This document shows, piece after piece, positions 55,458 through 63,790 of a DNA stretch of 64,000 nt. The notes beneath the pieces were generated by a model. It was given only the letters and a program-made list of their open reading frames with translations. It was not told the DNA's origin and ran no database searches. A program made the position numbers and the translations under genes. This DNA comes from Flavobacteriales bacterium (GTDB lineage Bacteria; Bacteroidota; Bacteroidia; Flavobacteriales; Flavobacteriaceae): positions 62,001 through 126,000 of the forward strand of contig JALWTX010000013.1 in assembly GCA_026993355.1 (NCBI GenBank), in the 5' to 3' direction. How positions within the stretch are numbered: the stretch's first letter is position 1; each line of letters opens with the position of its first letter.

Positions 55458-56684
55458 TTATAAGTTATACTGCTTAATCTTTCGGTATAAAGTTCGTTCT
55501 GAAATACCTAATTCCTCGGCGGCTTTTTTACGTTTGCCATGGTGTTTTTCAAGGGCTTTCTTTATTAAATCTATTTCTTTATCTTGTAAAGACAAAGATT
55601 CTTCTTCCGCTTGTCGCAAATTTATTATTGGAGGGTGGTTGCTGAAATTGTGGTTGGCCGGGTTCATGGATGTTTCCCCCGGATATATTATTTCTACGCC
55701 GTCATCTATTTGCTTGGATTTTGGCGCTACAGTAGTTTCGTGCAGACGCATAGGCGTGTTTTGTTGCAAATGCACCTGTTCTTTAAGATGATCGATTTCT
55801 TTTTTCAAATCAAAAATCAATTTGTAAAGGACTTCACGGTCTTTATTGAAATCGAAATGAGCTGACTCATGAGGAATAACCGATGGTAATTTTTGACGGT
55901 AATTTGGTAAATATTTTTTTAAAGTTTCGCCATCAATAAGTCTTTTCTCTTCCATCACCGAAATTTCTTCGACGACATTTCGCAACTGCCGGATATTGCC
56001 GGGCCACTCATAACTTTCTAATACGGCAATGGCTTCAGGGGTAAGCCGGATAGCCGGTTTGCCATATTTTTGGGCAAAATCCGAAGCAAATTTACGAAAG
56101 AGTAGATGAATGTCTCCCTGACGTTCACGCAAGGGCGGAAGTTCAATTTCAACGGTATTTAAACGATAGAATAAGTCTTCTCTAAATTTTCCTTCTTCTA
56201 TGAGTTGAATCAAATTTTTATTGGTGGCCGTGACAATGCGTACATCGGTTTTTTGGACTTTAGACGAACCAACCTTAATAAATTCACCATTTTCCAAGAC
56301 TCTTAATAAACGGACTTGGGTTGTTAAAGGCAACTCGCCTACTTCATCTAAAAACAAAGTGCCGCCATCCGCTACTTCAAAGTAGCCTTTTCGCGTGCCG
56401 GTAGCGCCGGTAAAAGCACCTTTTTCGTGACCAAACAATTCACTGTCAATAGTCCCTTCGGGTATTGCGCCACAGTTGACGGCAAAATAAGGACCATGTT
56501 TGCGATGGGAATTCTGATGAATTATTTTAGGAATATTTTCTTTACCCACTCCGCTTTCTCCGGTAATTAACACGGTAATATCGGTTGGGGCCACCCGGAC
56601 AGCTTTGTCAAGCGCTCTGTTTAGTTTAGGATCGTTGCCAATTATGCCAAATCGTTGTTTAATACTTTGCAAATGGTCGTACAT
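55458..56684 (-). CDS. Sigma-54-dependent activator without receiver domain
   Basis: The 408-residue protein starts almost directly with the AAA+ domain: Walker A GESGVGKE (42-49), sigma-54-contacting GAFTGA (89-94), and Walker B GGTLFLDEVGE with D113/E114. The Fis-type helix-turn-helix is at the C-terminus (ISERTLYRKIKQYNL). There is no N-terminal receiver, PAS or GAF domain, so activity may be controlled by expression or a partner. It heads the operon with lptE, the TPR-like gene and secG. Confidence 0.92.
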   Translation of the reverse strand: MYDHLQSIKQRFGIIGNDPKLNRALDKAVRVAPTDITVLITGESGVGKENIPKIIHQNSHRKHGPYFAVNCGAIPEGTIDSELFGHEKGAFTGATGTRKGYFEVADGGTLFLDEVGELPLTTQVRLLRVLENGEFIKVGSSKVQKTDVRIVTATNKNLIQLIEEGKFREDLFYRLNTVEIELPPLRERQGDIHLLFRKFASDFAQKYGKPAIRLTPEAIAVLESYEWPGNIRQLRNVVEEISVMEEKRLIDGETLKKYLPNYRQKLPSVIPHESAHFDFNKDREVLYKLIFDLKKEIDHLKEQVHLQQNTPMRLHETTVAPKSKQIDDGVEIIYPGETSMNPANHNFSNHPPIINLRQAEEESLSLQDKEIDLIKKALEKHHGKRKKAAEELGISERTLYRKIKQYNL

Positions 56685-56786
56685 ATTGTTGCCGGTTATT
56701 TGGGGTCAGAAATGTGCTCACTGTTGCAAATATAATTAATAAAAATGAATTTCTGCCAAAATGACATTTTCTTTTTCCAACAAAAA

Positions 56787-56804
56787 AACCGGCTTTTGCC
56801 GGTT
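56787..56804 (-). terminator. Terminator of the WXXGXW lipoprotein gene
   Basis: The 7-bp stem (aaccggc/gccggtt) with a 4-base loop is followed on the minus strand by a T run. Confidence 0.7.
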
Positions 56805-56826
56805 AAATAACTCCTGAAAAAAATGT

Positions 56827-57153
56827 TTATCGCCAGTGTCCGGGTATCCAACGCCAGCCGTGTGGAGTGTGTTTCCAATGACCGGGGACCCAAACCATGC
56901 CCCGTCTCTTTTTTACACAATGTCCTTTTACCCAAACAAAAATATGGCCATTCCATTTCCAATGGCCTTTGATCCAAATATTATGTCGATGACATTTTTT
57001 TACGCGTTCATATTTGGGTTTAGGGGGTGTTTTCTTAACATAGACAACGGTGGTTACTTGTGCGCGTCGTTGTGCAACAGCTTGATTTGAACTACAGGCG
57101 CTAAGCAAAAAAAAGGACCATAAGGTTAAAAAATAAAAAATTTTAATTTTCAT
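56827..57153 (-). CDS. WXXGXW-repeat lipoprotein
   Basis: The 108-residue protein has a lipobox (C20 in LLSAC). The mature part is rich in Trp, His and Lys and has repeats of the kind WIKGHWKW, WVKGHC, WVPGHWK and WIPGHWR, which is the YXWGXW/WXXGXW family. Such small lipoproteins are found on the outer membrane of many Gram-negatives; their role is not established. The His and Cys residues might bind a metal (inference). It is transcribed alone. Confidence 0.8.
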   Translation of the reverse strand: MKIKIFYFLTLWSFFLLSACSSNQAVAQRRAQVTTVVYVKKTPPKPKYERVKKCHRHNIWIKGHWKWNGHIFVWVKGHCVKKRRGMVWVPGHWKHTPHGWRWIPGHWR

Positions 57154-57250
57154 ATCGGATAGGTTTTGATTTCATGAATAAGACAATGAACAAGCGCAAA
57201 GGTTTAATTAGTATTTTAAATCATTCTATAAAAAATACTTATAAATGAAA

Positions 57251-57281
57251 TTGTTGCCAATACTAAAAAATTCTATTTTTG
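57251..57281 (+). promoter_or_regulatory. Promoter of the ArsC-like gene
   Basis: TTG at 57251-57253 and TATTTTTG at 57274-57281 are 20 bases apart, a good Bacteroidota promoter. The chosen ATG (57297) lies 15 bases after the -7 element. Confidence 0.65.
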
Positions 57282-57296
57282 TTGCAAAGCATTATT

Positions 57297-57677
57297 ATGG
57301 CAAAAAAAGTTTATTATTTAAAAACCTGTGATACTTCAAGACGCATTATAAAGGAATTAGGGAGCTTGCTGGATGGTTTTGAATATCAAGAAATAAAATC
57401 AGAACCTATTACAGCACGACAATTAGAAAAGATGCGCAATTTGGCAGGGTCTTATGAAGCCCTTTTTAGCCGGAGGGCAAAAAAATATCATGCGATGGAT
57501 TTGAAAAATCAAGCATTGACAGAAGATGATTATAAATATTACTTATTAAATGACTATACTTTTTTAAAGCTTCCGGTTATTATGGTCGACAATGATATTT
57601 TTGTAGGAAGCGGCAATAAAAATTTAAGCCAATTAAAGGAAACTTTGCAGAAAAAAATAGCCCCAAATGACCAGTAG
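57297..57677 (+). CDS. ArsC/Spx-like thioredoxin-fold protein
   Basis: The 126-residue protein starts MAKKVYYLKTCDTSRRI, with the family redox cysteine at residue 11, and ends with LPVIMVDNDIFVGSG, a cis-proline and strand typical of ArsC/Spx. Whether it reduces arsenate, binds RNA polymerase or does something else is open. The upstream ATG at 57279 lies inside the promoter, so 57297 is preferred. Its end overlaps the transporter gene by 11 bases. Confidence 0.8.
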   Translation: MAKKVYYLKTCDTSRRIIKELGSLLDGFEYQEIKSEPITARQLEKMRNLAGSYEALFSRRAKKYHAMDLKNQALTEDDYKYYLLNDYTFLKLPVIMVDNDIFVGSGNKNLSQLKETLQKKIAPNDQ

Positions 57678-58614
57678 GCAAAAAGGTTTATTGTTTGCTT
57701 TTTTGGCGGCTCTTATTTATGGGGTCACTTTTACAGTTGCTAAAGATGTGATGAAAATTCATATTCCGTCATTTGCATTTGTTTTGATGCGGGTTAGCGG
57801 TGCCATGGTTATTTTTTGGTTACTTTCTTTTTTGTGGCCTAAAGAAAAAGTTGAACGGTCAGACTATCTGAAGTTTTTTGTGGCGGCACTGTTTGGTATA
57901 GGTATTAATATGATGAGTTTTTTGACCGGTTTGTCTTATACGTCACCTATTTCGGCATCAGTTTTAATGATTACGGCTCCGATTTTTGTGATGGTTTTTT
58001 CCTTTATTTTTTTAAAAAATCCCATTAACAGATACAAAATTTTAGGCGTTTTTTTAGGTATGGCCGGTGCCGCCTTTTTAATTATCTATGGAAAAGGCGA
58101 CCAAAGTCCGGGGAGCAACCCGCGTTTAGGTAATTTTTTGGTTGCTTTAAATGCCATATCTTACGCTTTGTATTTAATTTTGGCTAAACCTATCTTAAAA
58201 AAATATAATCCGGTAACTTTTGCCAAATGGCTTTATACCTTCGGATTTTTCCTTATTTTACCTTTTAGTCTAAAAGAATTTTTGGCCATAAAATGGCAGG
58301 TTATTCCTCTGAATATCCATTTAAAAATTGCTTTTGTCGTCCTGTTTTCGACTGTTTTGACCTATTTGTTTAATCTGTATGCCCTAAAAGCTTTAAAACC
58401 GACGACGATGAGTGTCTTTATTTATTTGCAACCGCTCATTGCCAGTATTTTTGCTATCTTTGTTGGTGCCGATCAACTAAGTTTAGTCAAAATAATTTCG
58501 GCTATTCTTATTATTTCAGGCGTATATTTAGTCAACATATCTACCAAACGTAAAACAAACAATGATACTATCCATGACAGGTTACGGCAAGGCCGGACAA
58601 AACTTTCAAAATAA
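57667..58614 (+). CDS. DMT-family (EamA) transporter
   Basis: The 315-residue inner-membrane protein has ten predicted spans in two EamA units. Features are YGVTFTVAKDV near the start, YTSPISASVLMITAPIFVMV, and the second unit with NAISYALYLILAKPIL and LKPTTMSVFIYLQPLIAS. It probably exports a small metabolite; the substrate is unknown. It overlaps the ArsC-like gene at its start and yicC by 53 bases at its end. Confidence 0.88.
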   Translation: MTSRQKGLLFAFLAALIYGVTFTVAKDVMKIHIPSFAFVLMRVSGAMVIFWLLSFLWPKEKVERSDYLKFFVAALFGIGINMMSFLTGLSYTSPISASVLMITAPIFVMVFSFIFLKNPINRYKILGVFLGMAGAAFLIIYGKGDQSPGSNPRLGNFLVALNAISYALYLILAKPILKKYNPVTFAKWLYTFGFFLILPFSLKEFLAIKWQVIPLNIHLKIAFVVLFSTVLTYLFNLYALKALKPTTMSVFIYLQPLIASIFAIFVGADQLSLVKIISAILIISGVYLVNISTKRKTNNDTIHDRLRQGRTKLSK

Positions 58615-59425
58615 AAATATTCAAATTGAGTTACGGGCTTTAAACAGTAAAAATTTTGATTTAAAAGCGCGAATTCCGGTTGCTTATCGAGAAAAAGAAA
58701 TGGACATCCGGAAATTTTTGTCCAATAAATTAAAACGGGGAAAAGTTGACCTTAATTTGATTGTGGAAGATGTCATTGACCAGCCCAAAAACCAAATTAA
58801 TACACCTATTTTAACCGCTTATTTACAGCAACTTAAATCCATTCAGCCTACTGCTGATGATACCCAACTATTGGTGGCTGCCTTGCGTTTGCCTGATGTT
58901 TTGCAAGCAGCACAAGAAGATATTGATGAGGCAGAATGGCAAATGTTAATGGCACTCTTGGCTGAGGCGGCTGATCAATTAACCCATTATCGGCGGGATG
59001 AAGGCATAGCTTTAGAAACTGATTTGAGAAAGCAACTTTATGCTATCGAAACCGGTTTGTCTAACATCTCTCAGCTCGATGGCAACCGCTTAATCAGAAT
59101 AAAAAGCCGCTTAAAAGAGGCTTTAGATCAATTAAAAATAGAGGTTGATGCCAACCGTTTTGAACAAGAATTGATTTATTATTTAGAAAAACTGGATATA
59201 AATGAAGAAAAGGTGCGATTAGCTAATCATTTAGCTTACTTTAAGGAGGAGTTGGAGACAAATAATGATTTAAAAGGGAAAAAATTAGGTTTCATAACCC
59301 AAGAAATAGGTCGTGAAATCAACACAATCGGATCTAAAGCCAATGACAGTGATATACAACGTGAAGTAGTCAAAATGAAAGATGCTTTAGAAAAAATTAA
59401 AGAACAAGTTTTGAATGTTTTATAA
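58562..59425 (+). CDS. yicC: YicC family endoribonuclease
   Basis: The 287-residue protein starts MILSMTGYGKAGQNF, the universal YicC signature. It has ELRALNSKNFDLKARIP and the C-terminal (DUF1732) ending ELETNNDLKGKKLGFITQEIGREINTIGSKAND in its usual place. YicC acts as an endoribonuclease in E. coli. In many genomes gmk follows, but here the next gene is an enoyl-CoA hydratase homologue. The 53-base overlap with the transporter gene is large but the start is well conserved. Confidence 0.92.
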   Translation: MILSMTGYGKAGQNFQNKNIQIELRALNSKNFDLKARIPVAYREKEMDIRKFLSNKLKRGKVDLNLIVEDVIDQPKNQINTPILTAYLQQLKSIQPTADDTQLLVAALRLPDVLQAAQEDIDEAEWQMLMALLAEAADQLTHYRRDEGIALETDLRKQLYAIETGLSNISQLDGNRLIRIKSRLKEALDQLKIEVDANRFEQELIYYLEKLDINEEKVRLANHLAYFKEELETNNDLKGKKLGFITQEIGREINTIGSKANDSDIQREVVKMKDALEKIKEQVLNVL

Positions 59426-59441
59426 ATAAACGGATACCCAT

Positions 59442-60197
59442 ATGGAGCAAGCTTATGTTAATTTAACGGTGGAACGTCAAATTGGAATTATTACTTTTTA
59501 TCATCCTTCGGCCAATGCCATGCCGGGATATTTATTGAGCCGGTTGGCTCAAACTATTACCAAGGCCGGTGAGGATGATCGGATTAGAGTGGTTGTCTTG
59601 CAAAGTGAAGGACGGACATTTTGTGCCGGTGCTTCGTTTGATGAATTATTGGCACTGAAAAATCATGAACAAGCAGTCGATTTTTTTATGGGATTTGCCC
59701 GTGTTATAAATGCCATGCGTGAAGCCCCCAAATTTATTTTGGCTAAAGTACAAGGCAAGGCTGTGGGTGGCGGTGTCGGTCTTATAGCGGGTGCCGATTA
59801 TGCCATAGCCAGTGAAAAAGCCGCCGTTAAATTGTCAGAGCTATCAATAGGCATCGGTCCATATGTAATAGGTCCGGCTGTGAAAAGAAAAATAGGGATT
59901 GCGGCTTTTTCGGAATTGTCTATTGACGCTACCACTTGGCATACAGCTTTTTGGGCAAAAGAAAAATCTTTGTATGCCAAAGTTTTGCCTTCTTTAAATC
60001 AATTGAATGAGGCCATTGATTTTTTGGCTGATAAATTGCTTAAATATGATCCGGTTGCGACCGCCCGTTTAAAACAGGATTTATGGGATGGAACAGAGAA
60101 TTGGCCTGTTTTATTGGCTGAAAAAGCAGAAATTTCGGCCCGTTTGGTCATGCAAGAATATGCTAAATCCTTTTTATCAAAATTTAAAAAGACTTAA
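59442..60197 (+). CDS. Enoyl-CoA hydratase/isomerase family protein
   Basis: The 251-residue crotonase-fold protein has the oxyanion-hole segments GRTFCAGASFDEL and VQGKAVGGGVGLIAGADYAIA, followed by LSELSIGIGPYVIGPAV. The catalytic Glu pair of classical hydratases is not clearly conserved (SELSIGI region has one Glu), so it could be an isomerase or a hydratase with another CoA substrate. It could feed into the same acyl-CoA catabolism as EtfBA, but it has no beta-oxidation neighbours. The palindromic element begins 20 bases after its stop. Confidence 0.85.
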   Translation: MEQAYVNLTVERQIGIITFYHPSANAMPGYLLSRLAQTITKAGEDDRIRVVVLQSEGRTFCAGASFDELLALKNHEQAVDFFMGFARVINAMREAPKFILAKVQGKAVGGGVGLIAGADYAIASEKAAVKLSELSIGIGPYVIGPAVKRKIGIAAFSELSIDATTWHTAFWAKEKSLYAKVLPSLNQLNEAIDFLADKLLKYDPVATARLKQDLWDGTENWPVLLAEKAEISARLVMQEYAKSFLSKFKKT

Positions 60198-60216
60198 CTC
60201 GTTCTTATTCAATAAA

Positions 60217-60378
60217 ACGGTTAATATATGGCGTCGTAGCGGGCTTAAAGTTCGCTTTCCTTCGCCTTATGCAACAATGATAGGAAAATTCATAGAATTT
60301 TCAGGTGCAAATACGCCTAAACATTGAAGTAGGCGAGAACCCCGCTATGCGCTATATATAGTGTTGGTAGCCGTTATT
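60217..60378. repeat. Nested palindromic element, attC-like in form
   Basis: An outer pair is tagcggg (60237-60243) with cccgcta (60341-60347), extended by atatatggcg (60224-60233) with cgctatatat (60350-60359, one G-T pair). An inner pair is tcgcctta (60262-60269) with gtaggcga (60329-60336). An exact apical hairpin gaaaattc-ata-gaattttc is at 60284-60302. All stems share a centre near 60292. The right flank gtgttggtagcc (60361-60372) recurs inverted at 61232-61243. The class of element is not identified. Confidence 0.7.
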
Positions 60379-60437
60379 AATATTAGCAGTTTTTAATCAT
60401 TGGATATAGATTAATAGAACTGCTAATTGTAAAAACA

Positions 60438-61031
60438 TTATAACATTTTACTCAATTGGAAACCAAAAATTGAAACTCCGTCGTCATGTAAATCTGTGGC
60501 ACCAAAAATAACACCCAACGCATAACTTTTAATATGATAGTTATAGAAAATTTTAAATGAATATGAATTTCGAACACCACTTTTATGAATTATACCTATA
60601 AAATCACCAGATGGATTGCTATAATTATAATAGTTATCTGAATAAATACTATATCCGTAACCTGCTCCAATTCCAAAATCAATTGAGTTGATTTTTTTGT
60701 TTTTAAAGTATTTAAATGGATTAACTAAAAGATAGATTTCTATCAGGCCTGCTGATTTTTCACCATTATTCCTATTTTTATTTATGAAGTACTCTTTACC
60801 ATCTATATCATTTTTATAATATTCAATCTGCTGTTTCTTTAATGATGAAGTTTCAAATGTAAAAGTAGGGGCAATTTGAATACCATTTAAGATTTCAAAA
60901 CCTATATCAGTTGAAAAATAATAACCATCAAATGGATTGCCATATCCGGCAAATCCCGTATTTAATCTTATTGTATTTTGTGAAAAAGTTAGTTGAGAAA
61001 TTAAAAGGGTAATAAAAAATATTTTTTTCAT
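60438..61031 (-). CDS. Small beta-barrel protein of a possible gene cassette
   Basis: The start at 61031 gives the signal peptide MKKIFFITLLISQLTFSQ; the frame extends 13 codons upstream without a better start. The mature part (about 180 residues) has alternating strands with glycine and aromatic residues (FGIGAGYGYSIYSDNYYNY, then SYALGVIFGAT), as in outer-membrane barrels. I see no named family. It stands alone on the minus strand between the palindromic element and an inverted copy of its arm, and its composition is more AT-rich than its neighbours. Confidence 0.7.
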   Translation of the reverse strand: MKKIFFITLLISQLTFSQNTIRLNTGFAGYGNPFDGYYFSTDIGFEILNGIQIAPTFTFETSSLKKQQIEYYKNDIDGKEYFINKNRNNGEKSAGLIEIYLLVNPFKYFKNKKINSIDFGIGAGYGYSIYSDNYYNYSNPSGDFIGIIHKSGVRNSYSFKIFYNYHIKSYALGVIFGATDLHDDGVSIFGFQLSKML

Positions 61032-61231
61032 AATATTAGATTTAATGATGATAAGTTTTCTATTGATCATTGATATTTTTTAATTCAAAAAATTTTATTT
61101 TGTTACCATACTACAAAGTAATAGTTTTACAAACTGATATCTTGAAACTATTAAATTAGGTTTTACATTTTACTCATCACGAAATTATTTTTTTTCTTGC
61201 TAATCTTTTATTAGAATAACCTTACTCCAAT

Positions 61232-61243
61232 GGCTACCAACAT
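61232..61243. repeat. Inverted copy of the palindrome arm
   Basis: ggctaccaacat matches the complement of 60361-60372 at 11 of 12 bases. With the first copy it brackets the beta-barrel gene. The 236-base gap between that gene and pdxA holds nothing else recognisable. Confidence 0.55.
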
Positions 61244-61267
61244 TTTAATAATTTTCACTTAAGGGTG

Positions 61268-62320
61268 TTATTTATTTCTTAAGTGATTAGTTTTTAGTAT
61301 ATTACTTGTGAGTTCTGCCCATTCTTTACGTTTTTTAAAGATGTCAATAGCGGTAAAGACTGCTTCTCTGAATGAGCCGGGGTCGGCTATATTTTTTCCG
61401 GCTATTTCATAGGCGGTTCCATGGTCGGGAGAGGTGCGGATTTTATTTAACCCGGCTGTATAATTTACGCCTTTTCCAAAACTTAAGGTTTTGAAGGGGA
61501 TTAAGCCTTGGTCGTGATACATGGCTAAAATCGCATCAAATTTTTTATAATTATCGCCGGTAAAAAAACTATCAGCTGCATAAGGCCCAAAAACCAAAAA
61601 GTCTTCCGCTTGAAGTTTTTCTATAGCAGGACGTATAATTTCATCTTCTTCTTTCCCGATAATGCCACCGTCACCCGCGTGGGGGTTGAGCCCTAAAACT
61701 GCAATTTTAGGTTTATCAATGCCGAAATCTTGTTGCAAACTTTGTGACATAATTTGCACTTTGTCTATTATTTTTTCTTCAGTAATATGTTCAGCAACTT
61801 CATTAATGGGTAAATGGTCCGTCACCAAACCTATTTTTAAATCTTCGGTGACCATAAACATCAAGGGGCTTCCGGATAATTCTTGCGCTAAATAATCTGT
61901 ATGTCCGGGAAAGTCAAAAGCTTCACTTTGTATAGTTTCTTTATTAAAAGGTGCCGTAACCAAGACATCTATTTCTCCTTGTTTTAAGGCTTCAACCGCT
62001 TTTATAAAGGAATCAACGGCATATTGACCAATAATTTTAGTCGGTTTTCCTGGATCCATGGGCACCGGTTCTTTCCACAAGTTTAAAACATTCAGTTTAT
62101 TTGGAAAGGCTTGGTTAACATGGGTAATACCATGTAAGTCTATTTTTAAGTTGAGTAATTTTTTTTGAAAAGAAAGTGCCTTTGTAGAGGCATAAACAAT
62201 TGGTGTGCAAAAATCAAACATCAAATTGTTTTGAAAAGTTTTTAAAATGACTTCGGCGCCTATTCCATTTAAATCACCAACGCTTATGCCGACCTTTATT
62301 TTATTTTTTTTATTTTTCAT
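61268..62320 (-). CDS. pdxA: 4-hydroxythreonine-4-phosphate dehydrogenase PdxA
   Basis: PdxA oxidises 4-phosphohydroxy-L-threonine in the DXP-dependent route to pyridoxal phosphate. The 350-residue protein has VGISVGDLNGIGAEV at the start, the metal-ligand histidines in FPGHTDYLA and AMYHDQGLIPFK, and the ending RTSPDHGTAYEIAGK. The ATG at 62320 is preferred to one nine codons upstream because MKNKKNKIKVGISVGD is the usual start. The pdxJ partner is not in the window. Confidence 0.94.
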   Translation of the reverse strand: MKNKKNKIKVGISVGDLNGIGAEVILKTFQNNLMFDFCTPIVYASTKALSFQKKLLNLKIDLHGITHVNQAFPNKLNVLNLWKEPVPMDPGKPTKIIGQYAVDSFIKAVEALKQGEIDVLVTAPFNKETIQSEAFDFPGHTDYLAQELSGSPLMFMVTEDLKIGLVTDHLPINEVAEHITEEKIIDKVQIMSQSLQQDFGIDKPKIAVLGLNPHAGDGGIIGKEEDEIIRPAIEKLQAEDFLVFGPYAADSFFTGDNYKKFDAILAMYHDQGLIPFKTLSFGKGVNYTAGLNKIRTSPDHGTAYEIAGKNIADPGSFREAVFTAIDIFKKRKEWAELTSNILKTNHLRNK

Positions 62321-62437
62321 GGTATTTCCTTTCAAGGTGTATAGCAAAGATATTAATTTTCTTTTAATCCTAAATTTTGATTATGAAATTGACTGGCGGT
62401 TGCAATCTAATTCAATGGACTATTGAGATGGGTGCCA

Positions 62438-62469
62438 AAAAAACACCGGCAATTTCACCGGTGTTTTTT
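62438..62469. terminator. Terminator of dps
   Basis: A perfect 12-bp stem (aaaaaacaccgg/ccggtgtttttt) with an 8-base loop lies just past the dps stop. The tract on either side suits both strands, but only dps on the minus strand runs into it. Confidence 0.8.
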
Positions 62470-62474
62470 AAATT

Positions 62475-62948
62475 TTAGCCTAAAAATGCAGAGTACATCC
62501 AAACGAGTTTTTCCTGCTCTCTGATATAATCACTCATTAAAGCATTGGTCCCTTCATCCCCAATTTGGTCTGACAGGTCCAAAATTTCTCGTTGTTTGAG
62601 AATTAAAAGTTTAAAAGCAGTCAATATTTCTTCCACATCTTTAATACTATCACTGGTAAAAGTGCTTTCTTTTATTTGCGCTAAAGAGATGTATTGTGAA
62701 TACCGGTATTCGGGGGAATACCCCAGTGTTAAAATCCTTTCGGCAATATCATCTATTTTAATAAACAAATCATTGTACAACTCTTCAAACTTAGTATGCA
62801 ACTCAAAAAATTTATCTCCTTTAATGTTCCAATGATAGCCTCTGACGTTTTGATAAAAAACGGAATAATTGGCTAATAATTCATTGAGTTTTCCGGCTAA
62901 TTTTTTACTTTCATTTTGGTTTAATCCTATTTGGTTTAATGTTTTCAT
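62475..62948 (-). CDS. dps: Dps-family DNA-protecting ferritin
   Basis: The 157-residue four-helix protein has the ferroxidase ligands in GYHWNIKGDKFFELHTKFEEL and DDIAERI, which at dimer interfaces bind iron. Dps forms a 12-mer that oxidises Fe(II) with peroxide and protects DNA. A TACTTTTG -7-like element lies on the minus strand at 62984-62977. The neighbour tpx is also an oxidative-stress gene, but each has its own terminator. Confidence 0.92.
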   Translation of the reverse strand: MKTLNQIGLNQNESKKLAGKLNELLANYSVFYQNVRGYHWNIKGDKFFELHTKFEELYNDLFIKIDDIAERILTLGYSPEYRYSQYISLAQIKESTFTSDSIKDVEEILTAFKLLILKQREILDLSDQIGDEGTNALMSDYIREQEKLVWMYSAFLG

Positions 62949-63070
62949 AATATATATTTTTTTAAAGTTTGTATGTCAAAAGTAAACCGGAAATAACTTT
63001 AATGTTATAAAATGTAATGATTGTTTTTTATATGGCTATAAAATTTTGTTATTCTTTGAGCATGAAAAAA

Positions 63071-63090
63071 AGTGCTGCAAACGCAACACT
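63071..63090 (-). terminator. Terminator of tpx
   Basis: An 8-bp stem with one G-T pair (agtgttgc/gcagcact on the minus strand) and a 4-base loop is followed by a T run, 27 bases past the tpx stop. Confidence 0.7.
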
Positions 63091-63117
63091 TCAATTATAT
63101 TATTTTGTGGGTATCAA

Positions 63118-63621
63118 TTATTTTAAAGCTGCTAAAACTTCATCGTAATTAGGTTCGTCTACAATTTCCGGTACTTGTTGTGTATAGATGACTTGTCCAT
63201 TTTCATCAATAACAACAACGGCTCTGGAAAATAATTCGGCCAAAGGGCCATCTATAATTTCGACGCCATAATCTTTACCGAAATTGCTGCTACATTTGAA
63301 ACCCGATAGGTCAATGACATTTTCAATACCTTCACTACTGCAAAAACGTGCATGGGCAAAAGGTAAATCTTTTGAAATAGCCAATACTTTGGTATTGTCT
63401 AAACCGGTAGCCAATTCATTAAATTTTCTAACAGATGCTGCACATGTAGGCGTATCTAAACTCGGAAAAATATTTAAGACTAATTTTTGACCTTTAAAAT
63501 CGGCTAGAGTTTTAGTACTTAAATCTGTTGCCGTTAATTTAAAGTCAGGTGCTTGGCTGCCTACAGCAGGCAATTCGCCTATGGTATTAACAGGATTACC
63601 TTTTAAAGTTATTTTTGCCAT
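63118..63621 (-). CDS. tpx: Thiol peroxidase Tpx
   Basis: The 167-residue atypical 2-Cys peroxiredoxin has peroxidatic C60 in PSLDTPTCAASV and resolving C94 in ARFCSSEG, the positions of E. coli Tpx. It reduces hydrogen and lipid peroxides with thioredoxin as donor. The start at 63621 gives MAKITLKGNPVNTIGELP, the family start; an upstream ATG adds nine unconserved codons. A TACATTTG -7-like element lies on the minus strand at 63655-63648. Confidence 0.95.
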   Translation of the reverse strand: MAKITLKGNPVNTIGELPAVGSQAPDFKLTATDLSTKTLADFKGQKLVLNIFPSLDTPTCAASVRKFNELATGLDNTKVLAISKDLPFAHARFCSSEGIENVIDLSGFKCSSNFGKDYGVEIIDGPLAELFSRAVVVIDENGQVIYTQQVPEIVDEPNYDEVLAALK

Positions 63622-63790
63622 TTTTTTATTTTTTAAAATTAATAACACAAATGTAATATTTAAATATTAACTTATTACGAAATTCGATATTAAAATAATT
63701 TATTTACAACATAATGAAAACTTATTGCACAAATTTATAATATCGCTTATTTTTTAATTAAATTTGATTTTTAAAACCTTGTTTTTAAGC

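Noticed and set aside
60205-60420. The palindromic element considered as a simple terminator of the enoyl-CoA hydratase gene
   Set aside because: It is far too long, has nested stems with a common centre, lacks a T run after the outer stem, and one flank is repeated 870 bases away.
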